A stretch of 64,000 nt of DNA, taken from assembly GCF_014256275.1 (NCBI RefSeq), contig NZ_JACCFE010000002.1, forward strand, positions 6,398,001-6,462,000. The letters run 5' to 3'. The stretch's first letter is position 1. Every line of letters begins with the position of its first letter. The notes beneath the pieces are model-generated. The model saw only the letters and a list, made by a program, of their open reading frames with translations. It made no database searches and was not told the origin of the DNA. A program made the translations under genes and the position numbers. Below are positions 34,234 through 42,018 of this stretch, in pieces. This DNA comes from Rhodococcus sp. 4CII. GTDB taxonomy: Bacteria > Actinomycetota > Actinomycetes > Mycobacteriales > Mycobacteriaceae.

Positions 34234-34659
34234 GTGGTCGCCGCGGCGGACGCCCAAAACTACGCTCAGAAACTCGGGATCACTGCCGACATGGCGGTAC
34301 AGGAACTGGGCTGGGACGAGGACACCGACGACGACCTGCGTGCCGCGGTCGAGGACACCATCGGTGGAGAACTACTGGACGAGGATTCCGACGAGGTCAT
34401 CGACGTCGTGCTGCTGTGGTGGCGCGACGAAGACGGAGATCTGGTCGACGCCCTCATGGATGCCATCGGCCCACTGGCCGACGAGGGATTCGTGTGGGTC
34501 CTCACGCCCAAGACCGGTCAGCCCGGTCACGTGGAGCCCAGCGAGATCGCCGAGTCCGCACCCACAGCCGGTCTCACCCAGACGTCGGCGGCAAACCTCG
34601 GGGACTGGTCGGGAAGCCGTCTGGTTCAGCCGAAGTCGCGTCCCGCGAACAAGCGCTGA
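34234..34659 (+). CDS. DUF3052 family protein
   Basis: A 141-residue acidic protein (VAAADAQNYAQKLGITADMA, WDEDTDDDLRAAVED, then LLWWRDEDGDLVDALMDA). The family is actinobacterial and of unknown function. The gene lies directly before ahpE, as Rv2239c does before Rv2238c. A strong AGGAGG ribosome site lies eight bases before GTG 34234. The arrangement suggests cotranscription with ahpE, with a 42-base gap. Confidence 0.85.
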   Translation: MVAAADAQNYAQKLGITADMAVQELGWDEDTDDDLRAAVEDTIGGELLDEDSDEVIDVVLLWWRDEDGDLVDALMDAIGPLADEGFVWVLTPKTGQPGHVEPSEIAESAPTAGLTQTSAANLGDWSGSRLVQPKSRPANKR

Positions 34660-34701
34660 ACTGTCACACCTTTCCGTCACACTCACCGAAGGAATACCGC
34701 C

Positions 34702-35166
34702 ATGCCGCTCGAGGTGGGCACCACCGCCCCCGATTTCACCCTCAAGGACCAGAACAACCAGGAGGTGACGCTTTCCGACTACCGCGGAAAGAAGAACGTT
34801 CTGCTCGTGTTCTACCCCCTCGCGTTCACCGGAACGTGCCAGGGTGAGCTCTGCAAGGTTCGCGACGAACTGCCGAAGTTCGAGAACGACGAGACCGCGA
34901 TCCTCGCCCTCTCCGTCGGTGCGTCGCCGACCCACAAGATCTGGTCCGCCGAGCAGGGATACACCTTCCCGCTACTCGCGGACTTCTGGCCGCACGGCGC
35001 CGTCGCGCAGCAGTACGGCGTCTTCAACGAGAAGCTGGGCTTCGCGAACCGCGGCACCTTCGTCATCGACAAGGAAGGTGTCATCCGGTTCGCCGAGATG
35101 AACGGACCCGGAGAGGCCCGTGACCAGGGAGCTTGGGAGAAAGCGCTCGCCACGCTAGAGTCCTGA
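34702..35166 (+). CDS. ahpE: AhpE-type one-cysteine peroxiredoxin
   Basis: Reduces hydroperoxides and peroxynitrite in the cytoplasm. In the 154 residues the peroxidatic cysteine is Cys46 in FYPLAFTGTCQGELC; a second cysteine at 51 is also present, as in mycobacterial AhpE. The helical C-terminal part is intact (GTFVIDKEGVIRFAEMNGPG). Mycobacterial AhpE is recycled by mycothiol and mycoredoxin, which is plausible here. A hairpin and then tRNA-Val follow the stop within 33 bases. Confidence 0.92.
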   Translation: MPLEVGTTAPDFTLKDQNNQEVTLSDYRGKKNVLLVFYPLAFTGTCQGELCKVRDELPKFENDETAILALSVGASPTHKIWSAEQGYTFPLLADFWPHGAVAQQYGVFNEKLGFANRGTFVIDKEGVIRFAEMNGPGEARDQGAWEKALATLES

Positions 35167-35170
35167 TGCG

Positions 35171-35195
35171 CATCCGGCGAGTTTCTCGCCGGATG
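35171..35195 (+). terminator. Hairpin between ahpE and tRNA-Val
   Basis: CATCCGGCGAG pairs perfectly with CTCGCCGGATG around a TTT loop, five bases after the ahpE stop and three bases before the mature tRNA. There is no T-run. It could terminate ahpE or guide tRNA processing from a shared transcript. Confidence 0.6.
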
Positions 35196-35198
35196 TTC

Positions 35199-35270
35199 GG
35201 GCGTGTAGCTCAGTGGTAGAGCTCTGGTTTTACACACCAGCGGTCGGGGGTTCGAAACCCTCCGCGCCCA
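35199..35270 (+). tRNA. tRNA-Val (anticodon TAC)
   Basis: 72-base cloverleaf with acceptor GGGCGTG/CGCGCCC, D arm TAGCTCAGTGGTAGAGC, anticodon arm CTGGT-TTTACAC-ACCAG giving TAC, and T arm with GGTTCGAAACC. The discriminator base is A. A terminator follows after 11 bases. Confidence 0.95.
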
Positions 35271-35281
35271 CCGTCAGGCAG

Positions 35282-35318
35282 AGCCCCGATGTGCGTTTCT
35301 CGCACGTCGGGGCTTTCT
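35282..35318. terminator. Terminator after tRNA-Val
   Basis: AGCCCCGATGTGCG pairs with CGCACGTCGGGGCT (one mismatch) around a TTTCT loop, then TTCTCG. It lies just beyond the stop of the convergent small gene at 35323, so it may serve both strands. Confidence 0.8.
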
Positions 35319-35322
35319 CGTG

Positions 35323-35583
35323 TCATTCCTCGGTGAGTTCCCTCAGTTGCTCGGCGGCGGTGATGTTTCCACCGTCGGCGAGGCGGCGGAGTTCGCCCAG
35401 GTCGCCGAGTTCGGTGGCCACTTCGATGAGTTGGTCGGCCGCATCGGAGCTCCCGTTCTCGGCGAGGCCGCGCAACTCGTCCATGTCGCCGCGCTCGCCG
35501 GCAAGTTCGATCAGGATGTCGATCGCTGTCTGGTCACCGTTCGCGGCGCGCTCGCGAAGGACGGACAGATCGGGTTCGGCCAT
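35323..35583 (-). CDS. Small helical-repeat protein, unknown
   Basis: 86 acidic residues made of three similar units of about 28 residues, each reading roughly LRxLAxxGxxxAxxxLIEL followed by AxExGD. This is the look of a short solenoid of paired helices (TPR/Sel1 or HEAT-like), usually a protein-binding surface. ATG 35583 is chosen because GAAGAGG is nine bases upstream; ATG 35592 is too close to it. There is no signal peptide. Function unknown. Confidence 0.65.
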   Translation of the reverse strand: MAEPDLSVLRERAANGDQTAIDILIELAGERGDMDELRGLAENGSSDAADQLIEVATELGDLGELRRLADGGNITAAEQLRELTEE

Positions 35584-35681
35584 GCAGTACATCCTCTTCT
35601 CGAACCACCGTGCTGTGACGGGTTTCGCGGAGTTCACCTGTTCATCGCCCGGAGCTTCCCCGGCAGTGGCATATTCCTGAC

Positions 35682-35870
35682 ATGCCCAGGTACAAGGTGA
35701 CGCTGCGCAACGGCACGTCGAGCGACAAGACGTTCGAATCGGACTTCCAGGCAGTCAACGAGACGCACCGGCCCACCGAGCCCGGGGCGGGCATCGTGCA
35801 GATCGACCGCTACGCAGAGAACGGGGGAGTCGAGGCCGTCTGGTCTGCTCCCGCCAAGACCCGGTCGTAG
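35682..35870 (+). CDS. Small conserved-looking protein, unknown
   Basis: A 62-residue soluble protein beginning MPRYKVTLRNGTSSDKTFES, a beta-strand-rich start, then a polar region. No strong ribosome site is seen. It converges with the small minus-strand gene at 35875 with only four bases between. Codon usage is GC-rich at third positions, as in its neighbours. I do not recognise a family. Confidence 0.55.
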   Translation: MPRYKVTLRNGTSSDKTFESDFQAVNETHRPTEPGAGIVQIDRYAENGGVEAVWSAPAKTRS

Positions 35871-35874
35871 CTGG

Positions 35875-36066
35875 TCAGGCCGGACTTCCGCGCGCCGTGG
35901 AGCCGCGGCGATGGATCTCGGCCTCGAACTCCGCGATCCGGACGGTGACGCTGCGTACCGTCCCGCTGCCGTAGTCGTTCGCTATCGATTCCCCGAGCAG
36001 TGCCCGGTGCTCGCTCAGCAGGGCGAGCAGTTGGTCGTCGCCCAGCTTCGTCACGTCGCCGCTCAC
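35875..36066 (-). CDS. Small helical protein, unknown
   Basis: 63 residues: MSGDVTKLGDDQLLALLSEH then SVTVRIAEFEAEIHRRGST, predicted as two amphipathic helices without cysteines or membrane segments. GTG 36066 begins a frame with neighbour-like codon use, but there is no strong ribosome site. It could be a small cytosolic protein; evidence is limited to frame and composition. Bases 36067-36296 beyond it show no gene that I can support. Confidence 0.45.
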   Translation of the reverse strand: MSGDVTKLGDDQLLALLSEHRALLGESIANDYGSGTVRSVTVRIAEFEAEIHRRGSTARGSPA

Positions 36067-36296
36067 TCTTCGATCGTCGCAGCCGCCGCCGGCGATTCCA
36101 ACGCCTCGTACGAAAAATTTCCGGACGCGCAGAACCCCGCCGGGCCACGTGGGTGTGTTGAGTCAGCACCGAAGATGTGAGCGGGGCGGGGCCGTGCGCC
36201 GCCTCTGAATGGGGGGAACGAGGCGGCATTTACCATGGTAGGCGCCCGAAAGGCCGCTTGGCGAGATACTGGGCAGAGTTTCCGAAATCCGACTCG

Positions 36297-36659
36297 CTAT
36301 CGTGCGCGCGTGCCCGGGCCCACGGTCTCGTATGCCTCGGTGAGAAGGTCCGACAGGGTGCCGTCGAGTTGATCGTCGGACGTGATTGTCAGCCGGTGAG
36401 TGATCACCGTCTTGGTGGTGGGAAAAGCCTCCCGCAGTTGCGGGTGGTGGATGCGCCGACGGAGGTCGAGCGCGATCTCGAGGCGCGACGAATAGATGAA
36501 CGCGGCGGCGAAGACGCGGGCACGGGCCCACGCGATCTCGGTCCGGTGGACCCGCTCGTCCACCTCCCCGCACGCCAGCACGAGGTCGCGGAACTGCAGT
36601 AGGCGCTCGGTGGCGTCCGGGTCCTTGCCTGCCAGGTATTCGTCGATCGAGGCACTCAT
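36297..36659 (-). CDS. DUF5655-like protein
   Basis: A 120-residue soluble protein starting MSASIDEYLAGKDPDATERL, with a middle RFVFAA-type strand region (ARVFAAAFIYSSRLEIALDL) and VITHRLTITS. The pattern resembles DUF5655 domains found as small actinobacterial proteins; function unknown. AAGGAG lies eight bases before ATG 36659. It is divergent from cobD, and a palindrome sits between them. Confidence 0.65.
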   Translation of the reverse strand: MSASIDEYLAGKDPDATERLLQFRDLVLACGEVDERVHRTEIAWARARVFAAAFIYSSRLEIALDLRRRIHHPQLREAFPTTKTVITHRLTITSDDQLDGTLSDLLTEAYETVGPGTRAR

Positions 36660-36674
36660 GGGACGCTCCTTTAC

Positions 36675-36696
36675 ATCGACTGCAACGTTAGTTGAT
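36675..36696. promoter_or_regulatory. Palindrome between DUF5655 and cobD
   Basis: ATCGACT and AGTTGAT are inverted copies (6 of 7) around GCAACGTT, a 22-base element centred in the 49-base divergent gap. Its size and place suggest an operator for a MarR- or TetR-like protein that could control both genes. Confidence 0.35.
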
Positions 36697-36708
36697 ACAA
36701 ATAGCGAC

Positions 36709-37692
36709 GTGCATCGAACCTCCCGTCCCGGCACCGCCCGTGCGGCCGGCCTGCTCCTCGGCTTCGTCGCCGACCGTGTGTTCGCCGACCCGGCCCGGTG
36801 GCATCCGGTGTCCGGATTCGGCCGCACGGCAATGGCATTGGAGAAGCTCACGTACCGCGATTCCCGGTGGTCGGGGGTCCTGCACGTCGCGGTCCTCGTG
36901 GGCGGCGCGGCGGGTGCCGGAGCCGCCGCCGCGCGGGTGGCACGGCGCGGGGGATGGGGCGGGGAGGCAGCCGGGACGGCCGTCGCGACCTGGGCCGTGC
37001 TCGGCGGAACGTCGCTGAGCCGGACCGGGACGGCCATGGCCGCGCATCTCACAGCGGACGACCTCGCCGCGGCACGCGCCCTGCTGCCGTCCCTGTGCGG
37101 TCGCGATCCCAGCGTGCTCGGCGCCGACGGGCTCACACGGGCGACGCTGGAGTCGGTGGCCGAGAACACGTCCGACTCGGCTGTCGGGGCCGTCGTGTGG
37201 GGCGCGGTCGCCGGAATCCCTGGACTGTTCGTCTACCGGGCCTCCAACACCCTCGACGCGATGGTCGGCTACCGCTCGCCGAAATACCGCAATTTCGGCT
37301 GGGCGGCGGCGCGGTGGGACGACGTTCTCAACCTGCTACCGGCCCGGCTGACCGGAGCACTGTCCGTGCTCGCCGCGCCGACGGTCGGGGGGTCGCCGCG
37401 GGGGGCGTGGGAGGCGTGGCGGCGCGATGCGTCCGCGCACCCCAGCCCCAACGCCGGTGTCGCGGAGGCCAGCGCGGCCGGCGCCCTCGGGATCTCGCTC
37501 GGTGGGCGCACCGAGTACGCGCACGGCGTCGAGATGCGACCGTCTCTCGGGACCGGCCCCTCACCGCAACCCGTCGACCTCGAACGCGCGGTGCGGCTGT
37601 CCGTCGCCGTGCAGGGCGGCGCGGCTCTGGTGTCAGCGGCCCTTGCCGTAGCGGTCGGCGAGTTTCACTTCCGCCGCCGTTCTGGGCGCTGA
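36709..37692 (+). CDS. cobD: CobD/CbiB, adenosylcobinamide-phosphate synthase
   Basis: Membrane enzyme that attaches the aminopropanol arm to adenosylcobyric acid in vitamin B12 synthesis. The 327 residues show the family start GLLLGFVADRVFADPARWHPVSGFGR, then ESVAENTSDSAVGAVVWG and FVYRASNTLDAMVGYRSPKY with several membrane segments, and the late HPSPNAGVAEASAAGALG. GTG 36709 gives the usual N-terminus. Its 3' end overlaps the convergent SURF1 gene by 60 bases. The position equals Rv2236c. Confidence 0.93.
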   Translation: MHRTSRPGTARAAGLLLGFVADRVFADPARWHPVSGFGRTAMALEKLTYRDSRWSGVLHVAVLVGGAAGAGAAAARVARRGGWGGEAAGTAVATWAVLGGTSLSRTGTAMAAHLTADDLAAARALLPSLCGRDPSVLGADGLTRATLESVAENTSDSAVGAVVWGAVAGIPGLFVYRASNTLDAMVGYRSPKYRNFGWAAARWDDVLNLLPARLTGALSVLAAPTVGGSPRGAWEAWRRDASAHPSPNAGVAEASAAGALGISLGGRTEYAHGVEMRPSLGTGPSPQPVDLERAVRLSVAVQGGAALVSAALAVAVGEFHFRRRSGR

Positions 37693-38514
37693 TTCCACCG
37701 GCTTGCTGCGAGCGAACGGCTTCTTCCGGGCCGCGGGTGCGGGGGCCGGCGTGGAGTCCCCGGGGGATTTCGCGGACTTCTCCTTGCGGCGTTCCTGCCA
37801 CTCCGCCCGGACGAAGTAGGCGAGCCCGAGCGGTGCCATGATGCCGAACGCCAGCCACTGCAGGCCATACGACAGGTACGGGCCCGCGTCGAGCTGGGGG
37901 AGCGGAATGGTGCCGAGGCCACCGGGCTGATCGGGTTCGAGCTGCACGTAGGCGTCGACGAGGGCGGTGCCGATGAAGCCGCCGATCTGCCCCGCATCGA
38001 TGTAGTAGACCTGCCGGAGCCCGTTCTCGTCGATCGGCTCCTTGCCGGGGATGGTGCCCTCGGACTTGCGGACGCGACCGTCGAGCGTCACCTGCCCGGT
38101 CGGCGGCGGATCCACCGGCGGCGGCTCGGTTCCCTGAATCGGCCGGACGTAGCCGCGGTTGACCAGGATCGTGCGACCGTCGGTCAGCTGCAGCGGGGTC
38201 AGGACCTCGTACGCGGGCTGCGAGTCAATGGACCGCAGGCGGACCAGCAGATCGCTGTTCTGGACGTAGGAGCCGGTCGCGGTGACGCGCCGCCACTCGT
38301 CGTCCGGATTCGGGGCCGCGCCCGACAGCAGGTTCTCGAGCGGCACGGGGTCGGCGTCGACCGAGTCGGCAATCAGTTGGTTACGGTGCTCCGTTGACGT
38401 GTTCTTGCCCAGCTGCCACGGCGCGAGCACGTAGAAACACATGAATGCGAATCCGGCGACCACCAAGGCCAACACCAACCAGCCGGGTCGCAACAAAAAT
38501 CTCAGCCTTCGCAC
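37633..38514 (-). CDS. SURF1-family protein (cytochrome oxidase assembly)
   Basis: A 293-residue membrane protein with the SURF1 layout: an N-terminal span (WLVLALVVAGFAFMCFYVL), an outer domain (APWQLGKN, WRRVTATGSYV, ILVNRGYVRP) and a second span near residues 220-240 (GLQWLAFGIMAPLGLAYFV). A proline- and lysine-rich tail ends the protein. SURF1 assists insertion of heme a or copper-site assembly in aa3-type oxidase. GTG 38514 is chosen since TACCGT lies six bases upstream. The 3' end is antisense to cobD. Homologue of Rv2235 by position. Confidence 0.88.
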   Translation of the reverse strand: MRRLRFLLRPGWLVLALVVAGFAFMCFYVLAPWQLGKNTSTEHRNQLIADSVDADPVPLENLLSGAAPNPDDEWRRVTATGSYVQNSDLLVRLRSIDSQPAYEVLTPLQLTDGRTILVNRGYVRPIQGTEPPPVDPPPTGQVTLDGRVRKSEGTIPGKEPIDENGLRQVYYIDAGQIGGFIGTALVDAYVQLEPDQPGGLGTIPLPQLDAGPYLSYGLQWLAFGIMAPLGLAYFVRAEWQERRKEKSAKSPGDSTPAPAPAARKKPFARSKPVESAPRTAAEVKLADRYGKGR

Positions 38515-38557
38515 GCCTCCACGGTAGCCGCTCGCAGGTGGCGGGCCTGATCGTGGG

Positions 38558-39031
38558 TTACCGGCTGCGCACCCAGTCGAGCAGCCCCGGCACCGCGGCC
38601 TCGATCTGGAGGCGGACCCGCTCGAAGTCCTCGTGGTCCCCGTAGAACGGGTCGGGGACGGACGACGTGTCCGCATCCGGGTCGAAACTGCGCAACAGCC
38701 GGCGGCGCTCGTCCGGCACACCCATGTGGGCAAGCTCACGGTCATGGTTCGCGGCGAGGGCGACCACCAGATCCGCGCCCAGATGGAACGGCCCGACCTC
38801 GGCGGCCGTGTGGCCCGTCGGGTATCCGTTCAGTTTCAGGGTCTCGTTGGTGCGGATGTCCGCCTCGCGCCCGACGTGCCAGCCGTGGGTCCCGGCGCTG
38901 CTCACCACGACCCGGTCGTCGAGGGCTTCCCGGCGCAGATGCTCGGCGAAGATCTTCTCTGCCATCGGCGAGCGGCAGATGTTTCCGGTGCACACGAACG
39001 TCACGTGCAGCGGGGTGTCAGGCCGCGTCAT
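38558..39031 (-). CDS. ptpA: Low-molecular-weight protein-tyrosine phosphatase PtpA
   Basis: 157 residues with the signature loop VCTGNICRSPMAE, nucleophile Cys14 and Arg20, and the acid DPFYGD segment near residue 127 (VPDPFYGDHEDF). It removes phosphate from tyrosines; in M. tuberculosis the homologue is secreted and is controlled by PtkA. The start ATG 39031 overlaps the end of the HAD gene by 14 bases, so the two genes are translationally linked. No export signal is present. Confidence 0.93.
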   Translation of the reverse strand: MTRPDTPLHVTFVCTGNICRSPMAEKIFAEHLRREALDDRVVVSSAGTHGWHVGREADIRTNETLKLNGYPTGHTAAEVGPFHLGADLVVALAANHDRELAHMGVPDERRRLLRSFDPDADTSSVPDPFYGDHEDFERVRLQIEAAVPGLLDWVRSR

Positions 39032-39719
39032 CGAGCATCTTCCCGAGGTCGGCGACGGTCCCCGCCGTGGCGTGCGCGCGCTCCGCCTCCGCGGGGAACC
39101 CGTAACCCCACTCGACGAACACCGCGGGAATGCCCCAGTGCGCGGCGCCGAGGACGTCGTGGTCCCGGTCGCCGACCATCAGGACGTCGGGGGTGGCGCC
39201 CTCGGTGGCGGTGACCCCCAGGTTCCGGAGGGAGTGGGCGATCACGTCCGACTTGGCGCGGCGACTGCCGTCGTCGCTGGCGCCGCCGATGAACTCGAAG
39301 TAATGGGCCAGTTCGAAGTGCTCGAGGATGCGGATCGCGAACCGCTCGGACTTCGACGTGGCGACACCGAGCCTTCGGCCGCTGTCCCGGGCGGCGACGA
39401 GCACCTTCTCGATGCCGTCGAAGACGGCGTTCTCCGCCCACCCGACGCTGTCGTAACGCTCGAAGTAGGCCGCGACAGCCTGCTGCACGAGGTCCTCGTC
39501 CAGCCCCATCGAGCGGAACGTGTCGATCATCGGCGGGCCGATGACGGCGTCGATCATCTCGTCGGTCGGTTCCGGCTGCCCGATCGTCGCGAGCGCATGG
39601 CGGAACCCGGCGTGAATGCCGGGCGCGGAGTCGGTGAGGGTGCCGTCGAGGTCGAACAGCACGATCGGAGCCGAGAGGGCGGAAGGGGCGGAGGACGCGG
39701 AGGTGGAGAGAGATGTCAC
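39018..39719 (-). CDS. HAD-superfamily hydrolase in the position of PtkA
   Basis: 233 residues with HAD motif I DLDGTLTDS near residue 23, motif II in VATSKSERFA (Ser/Thr), and motif III/IV in the GDRDHDVLGA region. By sequence it looks like a phosphoglycolate phosphatase-type enzyme. Its overlap with ptpA matches Rv2232 (PtkA), reported to be a tyrosine kinase that uses a HAD fold, but the M. tuberculosis protein has a longer N-terminus. Both roles remain open. GTG 39719 is the start, divergent from cobC with 29 bases between. Confidence 0.82.
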   Translation of the reverse strand: MTSLSTSASSAPSALSAPIVLFDLDGTLTDSAPGIHAGFRHALATIGQPEPTDEMIDAVIGPPMIDTFRSMGLDEDLVQQAVAAYFERYDSVGWAENAVFDGIEKVLVAARDSGRRLGVATSKSERFAIRILEHFELAHYFEFIGGASDDGSRRAKSDVIAHSLRNLGVTATEGATPDVLMVGDRDHDVLGAAHWGIPAVFVEWGYGFPAEAERAHATAGTVADLGKMLDDAA

Positions 39720-39748
39720 CGGACCATTGTCCCTTAGGCTCGACAGCT

Positions 39749-40783
39749 GTGGACATTCGTGCCGGTAGCCGGGAGAGCCTGCGTCACCACGGGGACGTGG
39801 ACGCGGGGCCCGGACTCCTCGATTTCGCCGTCAACGTGCAGGGCGACGGACCACCGGACTGGCTGCGACTCCGCCTCGCCGGCGCGTTGCCGCACCTGGG
39901 CTCCTACCCGACGGTCGCGGCCGATCGCGCGGCCCGGACCGCGGTGGCGTCCCGGCACGGCCGCACACCCGGCGAGGTGCTGCTCCTCGCCGGGGGAGCG
40001 GAGGGTTTCTCCCTGCTTCCGCGGCTCGGGGTCCGGGAAGCGGCACTGATCCATCCGTCGTTCACCGAGCCCGAGTGGTCGTTGCGGGAGGCGCAGGTGC
40101 CCGTCACACAGGTGCTGCTCGACGACCCGTATGTCCTCGACGCCGCCGCGGTCCCCGAGTCCGCCGATCTGGTGGTGATCGGCAACCCGACCAACCCGAC
40201 GTCGGTGCTGCACCCCGCCGAGGCGATCCTGCGGTTGCGCCGCCCAGGCCGCATCCTCGTGGTCGACGAGGCGTTCGCGGACGCGGTGCCGGACGAGGAC
40301 GAGTCACTGGCTGGTGATTCGCTGCCCGATGTGCTCGTGCTCCGCAGCCTCACCAAGACGTGGGCGCTGGCGGGACTGCGCTGCGGGTACGCGCTCGGGT
40401 CCCCCGAGATCCTCGAACGCCTGCAGGTGGGGCGGGCGCACTGGCCGCTTGGCAGCCTGCAGGTGGAAGCGATCGCCGCGTGCAGCGAACCGCACGCCGT
40501 CGCCGCCGCCCGCGAGCACGCCGTGGTGCTGGGTGGGTGGCGAGACGACATGATCCGGCGGCTGACCGGGATCGGCGTCGCCGTGCACCGACCCGCCGTC
40601 GCGCCGTTCCTCCTGCTTCGCCTTCCGGACGGAGAGCTGATGCGGAAGCACCTGCGTGAGCGGGGCATCGCCGTGCGGCGCTGCGACACGTTCCCCGGAC
40701 TCGCACCGGACTTCCTCCGCGTCGCGGTGCGCCCGCCGGAGCAGACCGATGTGCTGATCGGCGCAATGAAGGAGATCTTGTGA
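39749..40783 (+). CDS. cobC: CobC, threonine-phosphate decarboxylase-like aminotransferase
   Basis: A pyridoxal-phosphate enzyme of the aminotransferase I/II fold. The 344 residues contain [15 protein letters not shown], the VVDEAFAD strand, and the PLP lysine in [20 protein letters not shown]. By family and its position beside cobD it should make the aminopropanol phosphate precursor for cobalamin. GTG 39749 gives the expected N-terminus [16 protein letters not shown]; a longer frame begins at 39713. TAGGCT lies eight bases upstream. It overlaps the next gene by 4 bases. Corresponds to Rv2231c. Confidence 0.87.
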   Translation: MDIRAGSRESLRHHGDVDAGPGLLDFAVNVQGDGPPDWLRLRLAGALPHLGSYPTVAADRAARTAVASRHGRTPGEVLLLAGGAEGFSLLPRLGVREAALIHPSFTEPEWSLREAQVPVTQVLLDDPYVLDAAAVPESADLVVIGNPTNPTSVLHPAEAILRLRRPGRILVVDEAFADAVPDEDESLAGDSLPDVLVLRSLTKTWALAGLRCGYALGSPEILERLQVGRAHWPLGSLQVEAIAACSEPHAVAAAREHAVVLGGWRDDMIRRLTGIGVAVHRPAVAPFLLLRLPDGELMRKHLRERGIAVRRCDTFPGLAPDFLRVAVRPPEQTDVLIGAMKEIL

Positions 40784-41919
40784 ATCCGGTTCGTCTCGCC
40801 GAGGTGATCGCGGCCCTGGATGCGGCCTACCCGCCGGCTCTCGCGGAAGCGTGGGACTCCGTCGGCCTCGTGTGCGGCGACCCCGGCGACGTGGTGTCGA
40901 CGGTGATGGTCGCGGTCGATCCCACCGCCGCCGTCGTCGACGAGGCGATCGGCGCCGGCGCCGACCTTCTCCTCGTCCACCACCCGCTGCTGCTCCGCGG
41001 CGTCGACACCGTCGGCGCACACACCCCGAAGGGTGCGCTCGTCCACAAGCTGATCAAGGCCGGTTGCGCCCTGTTCACCGCGCACACCAACGCCGACTCC
41101 GCGGACCCGGGCGTCTCCGACGCACTGGCGGAAGCGCTCGGTCTCACCGTCACCGGGCCGATCGAGGCGCAACCCACCGAGGACCTGGACAAGTGGGTGG
41201 TTCTTGTCCCCGCCGGCGACGCCGACACGGTGCGCCGCGCCCTGTTCGACGCCGGCGCCGGACAGATCGGCAACTACCGCGACTGCAGCTGGTCCGTCAC
41301 CGGGCACGGCCAGTTCCTGCCGATCGACGGCGCGAACCCCACACTCGGCGCGGTCGGGGCGCTCGAACGTGTCGAGGAGAGCCGGGTCGAGGTGATCGCC
41401 CCGCGCCGCATCCGGCAGCGGGTCCTCGCCGCGATGCGCGCCGCACACCCGTACGAGGAGGTCGCGTTCGATGTCTTCGAGACGGCCACCTTCCCCGGTC
41501 CCCGCGGACTCGGACGCGTCGGCGAGCTACCCGAACCGCTGTCGCTGCGCGACTTCACCGACCGGGTCGCGGACGCGCTGCCCGCCACGACCTGGGGTGT
41601 GCGGGCTGCAGGCGACCCCGACGCCACGATCCGCACCGTCGCCGTGTGCGGCGGCTCCGGCGACTCGTTCCTCGACGTCGTGTCCCGGCTCGGCGTGGAC
41701 GCCTACGTGACCGCCGACCTGCGGCACCACCCCGCGGACGAGCACCTGCGCGCCGGGGGTCCGGCGCTGATCGACGTCGCACACTGGGCGAGCGAACAGC
41801 CGTGGTGTGCACAGGCGAAGGGGGTGCTGGACACCGCTTTCGCGCAGACCCCCGAATGGCAGGTGTCGGTGTCGGCCGTGCGGACCGATCCGTGGTCGGT
41901 CAGCGCGTCGTCGTCGTAG
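40780..41919 (+). CDS. NIF3-family metal-binding protein
   Basis: 379 residues with the dinuclear-metal NIF3 motifs: [16 protein letters not shown] near residues 65-80, [18 protein letters not shown], and the C-terminal [17 protein letters not shown] with [12 protein letters not shown]-like insertion sits in the middle, as in the long bacterial type. The family is often labelled GTP cyclohydrolase I type 2, but its in vivo role is not settled. GTG 40780 overlaps the cobC stop. Corresponds to Rv2230c. Confidence 0.9.
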   Translation: MNPVRLAEVIAALDAAYPPALAEAWDSVGLVCGDPGDVVSTVMVAVDPTAAVVDEAIGAGADLLLVHHPLLLRGVDTVGAHTPKGALVHKLIKAGCALFTAHTNADSADPGVSDALAEALGLTVTGPIEAQPTEDLDKWVVLVPAGDADTVRRALFDAGAGQIGNYRDCSWSVTGHGQFLPIDGANPTLGAVGALERVEESRVEVIAPRRIRQRVLAAMRAAHPYEEVAFDVFETATFPGPRGLGRVGELPEPLSLRDFTDRVADALPATTWGVRAAGDPDATIRTVAVCGGSGDSFLDVVSRLGVDAYVTADLRHHPADEHLRAGGPALIDVAHWASEQPWCAQAKGVLDTAFAQTPEWQVSVSAVRTDPWSVSASSS

Positions 41920-42018
41920 CGCCGTCCGGCCGAAACGCATGATTCGCCGGGGTACGGTTGACACTCAGTTATCGGCCGCTGAAGAAACCTTCACAGAAGA
42001 CAGCAGGAGTTACCACGC

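Noticed and set aside
36067..36296. Short plus-strand frame in the gap before the DUF5655 gene
   Set aside because: No ribosome site, no conserved-looking composition and overlap with the flanking genes; I report the interval as having no gene.
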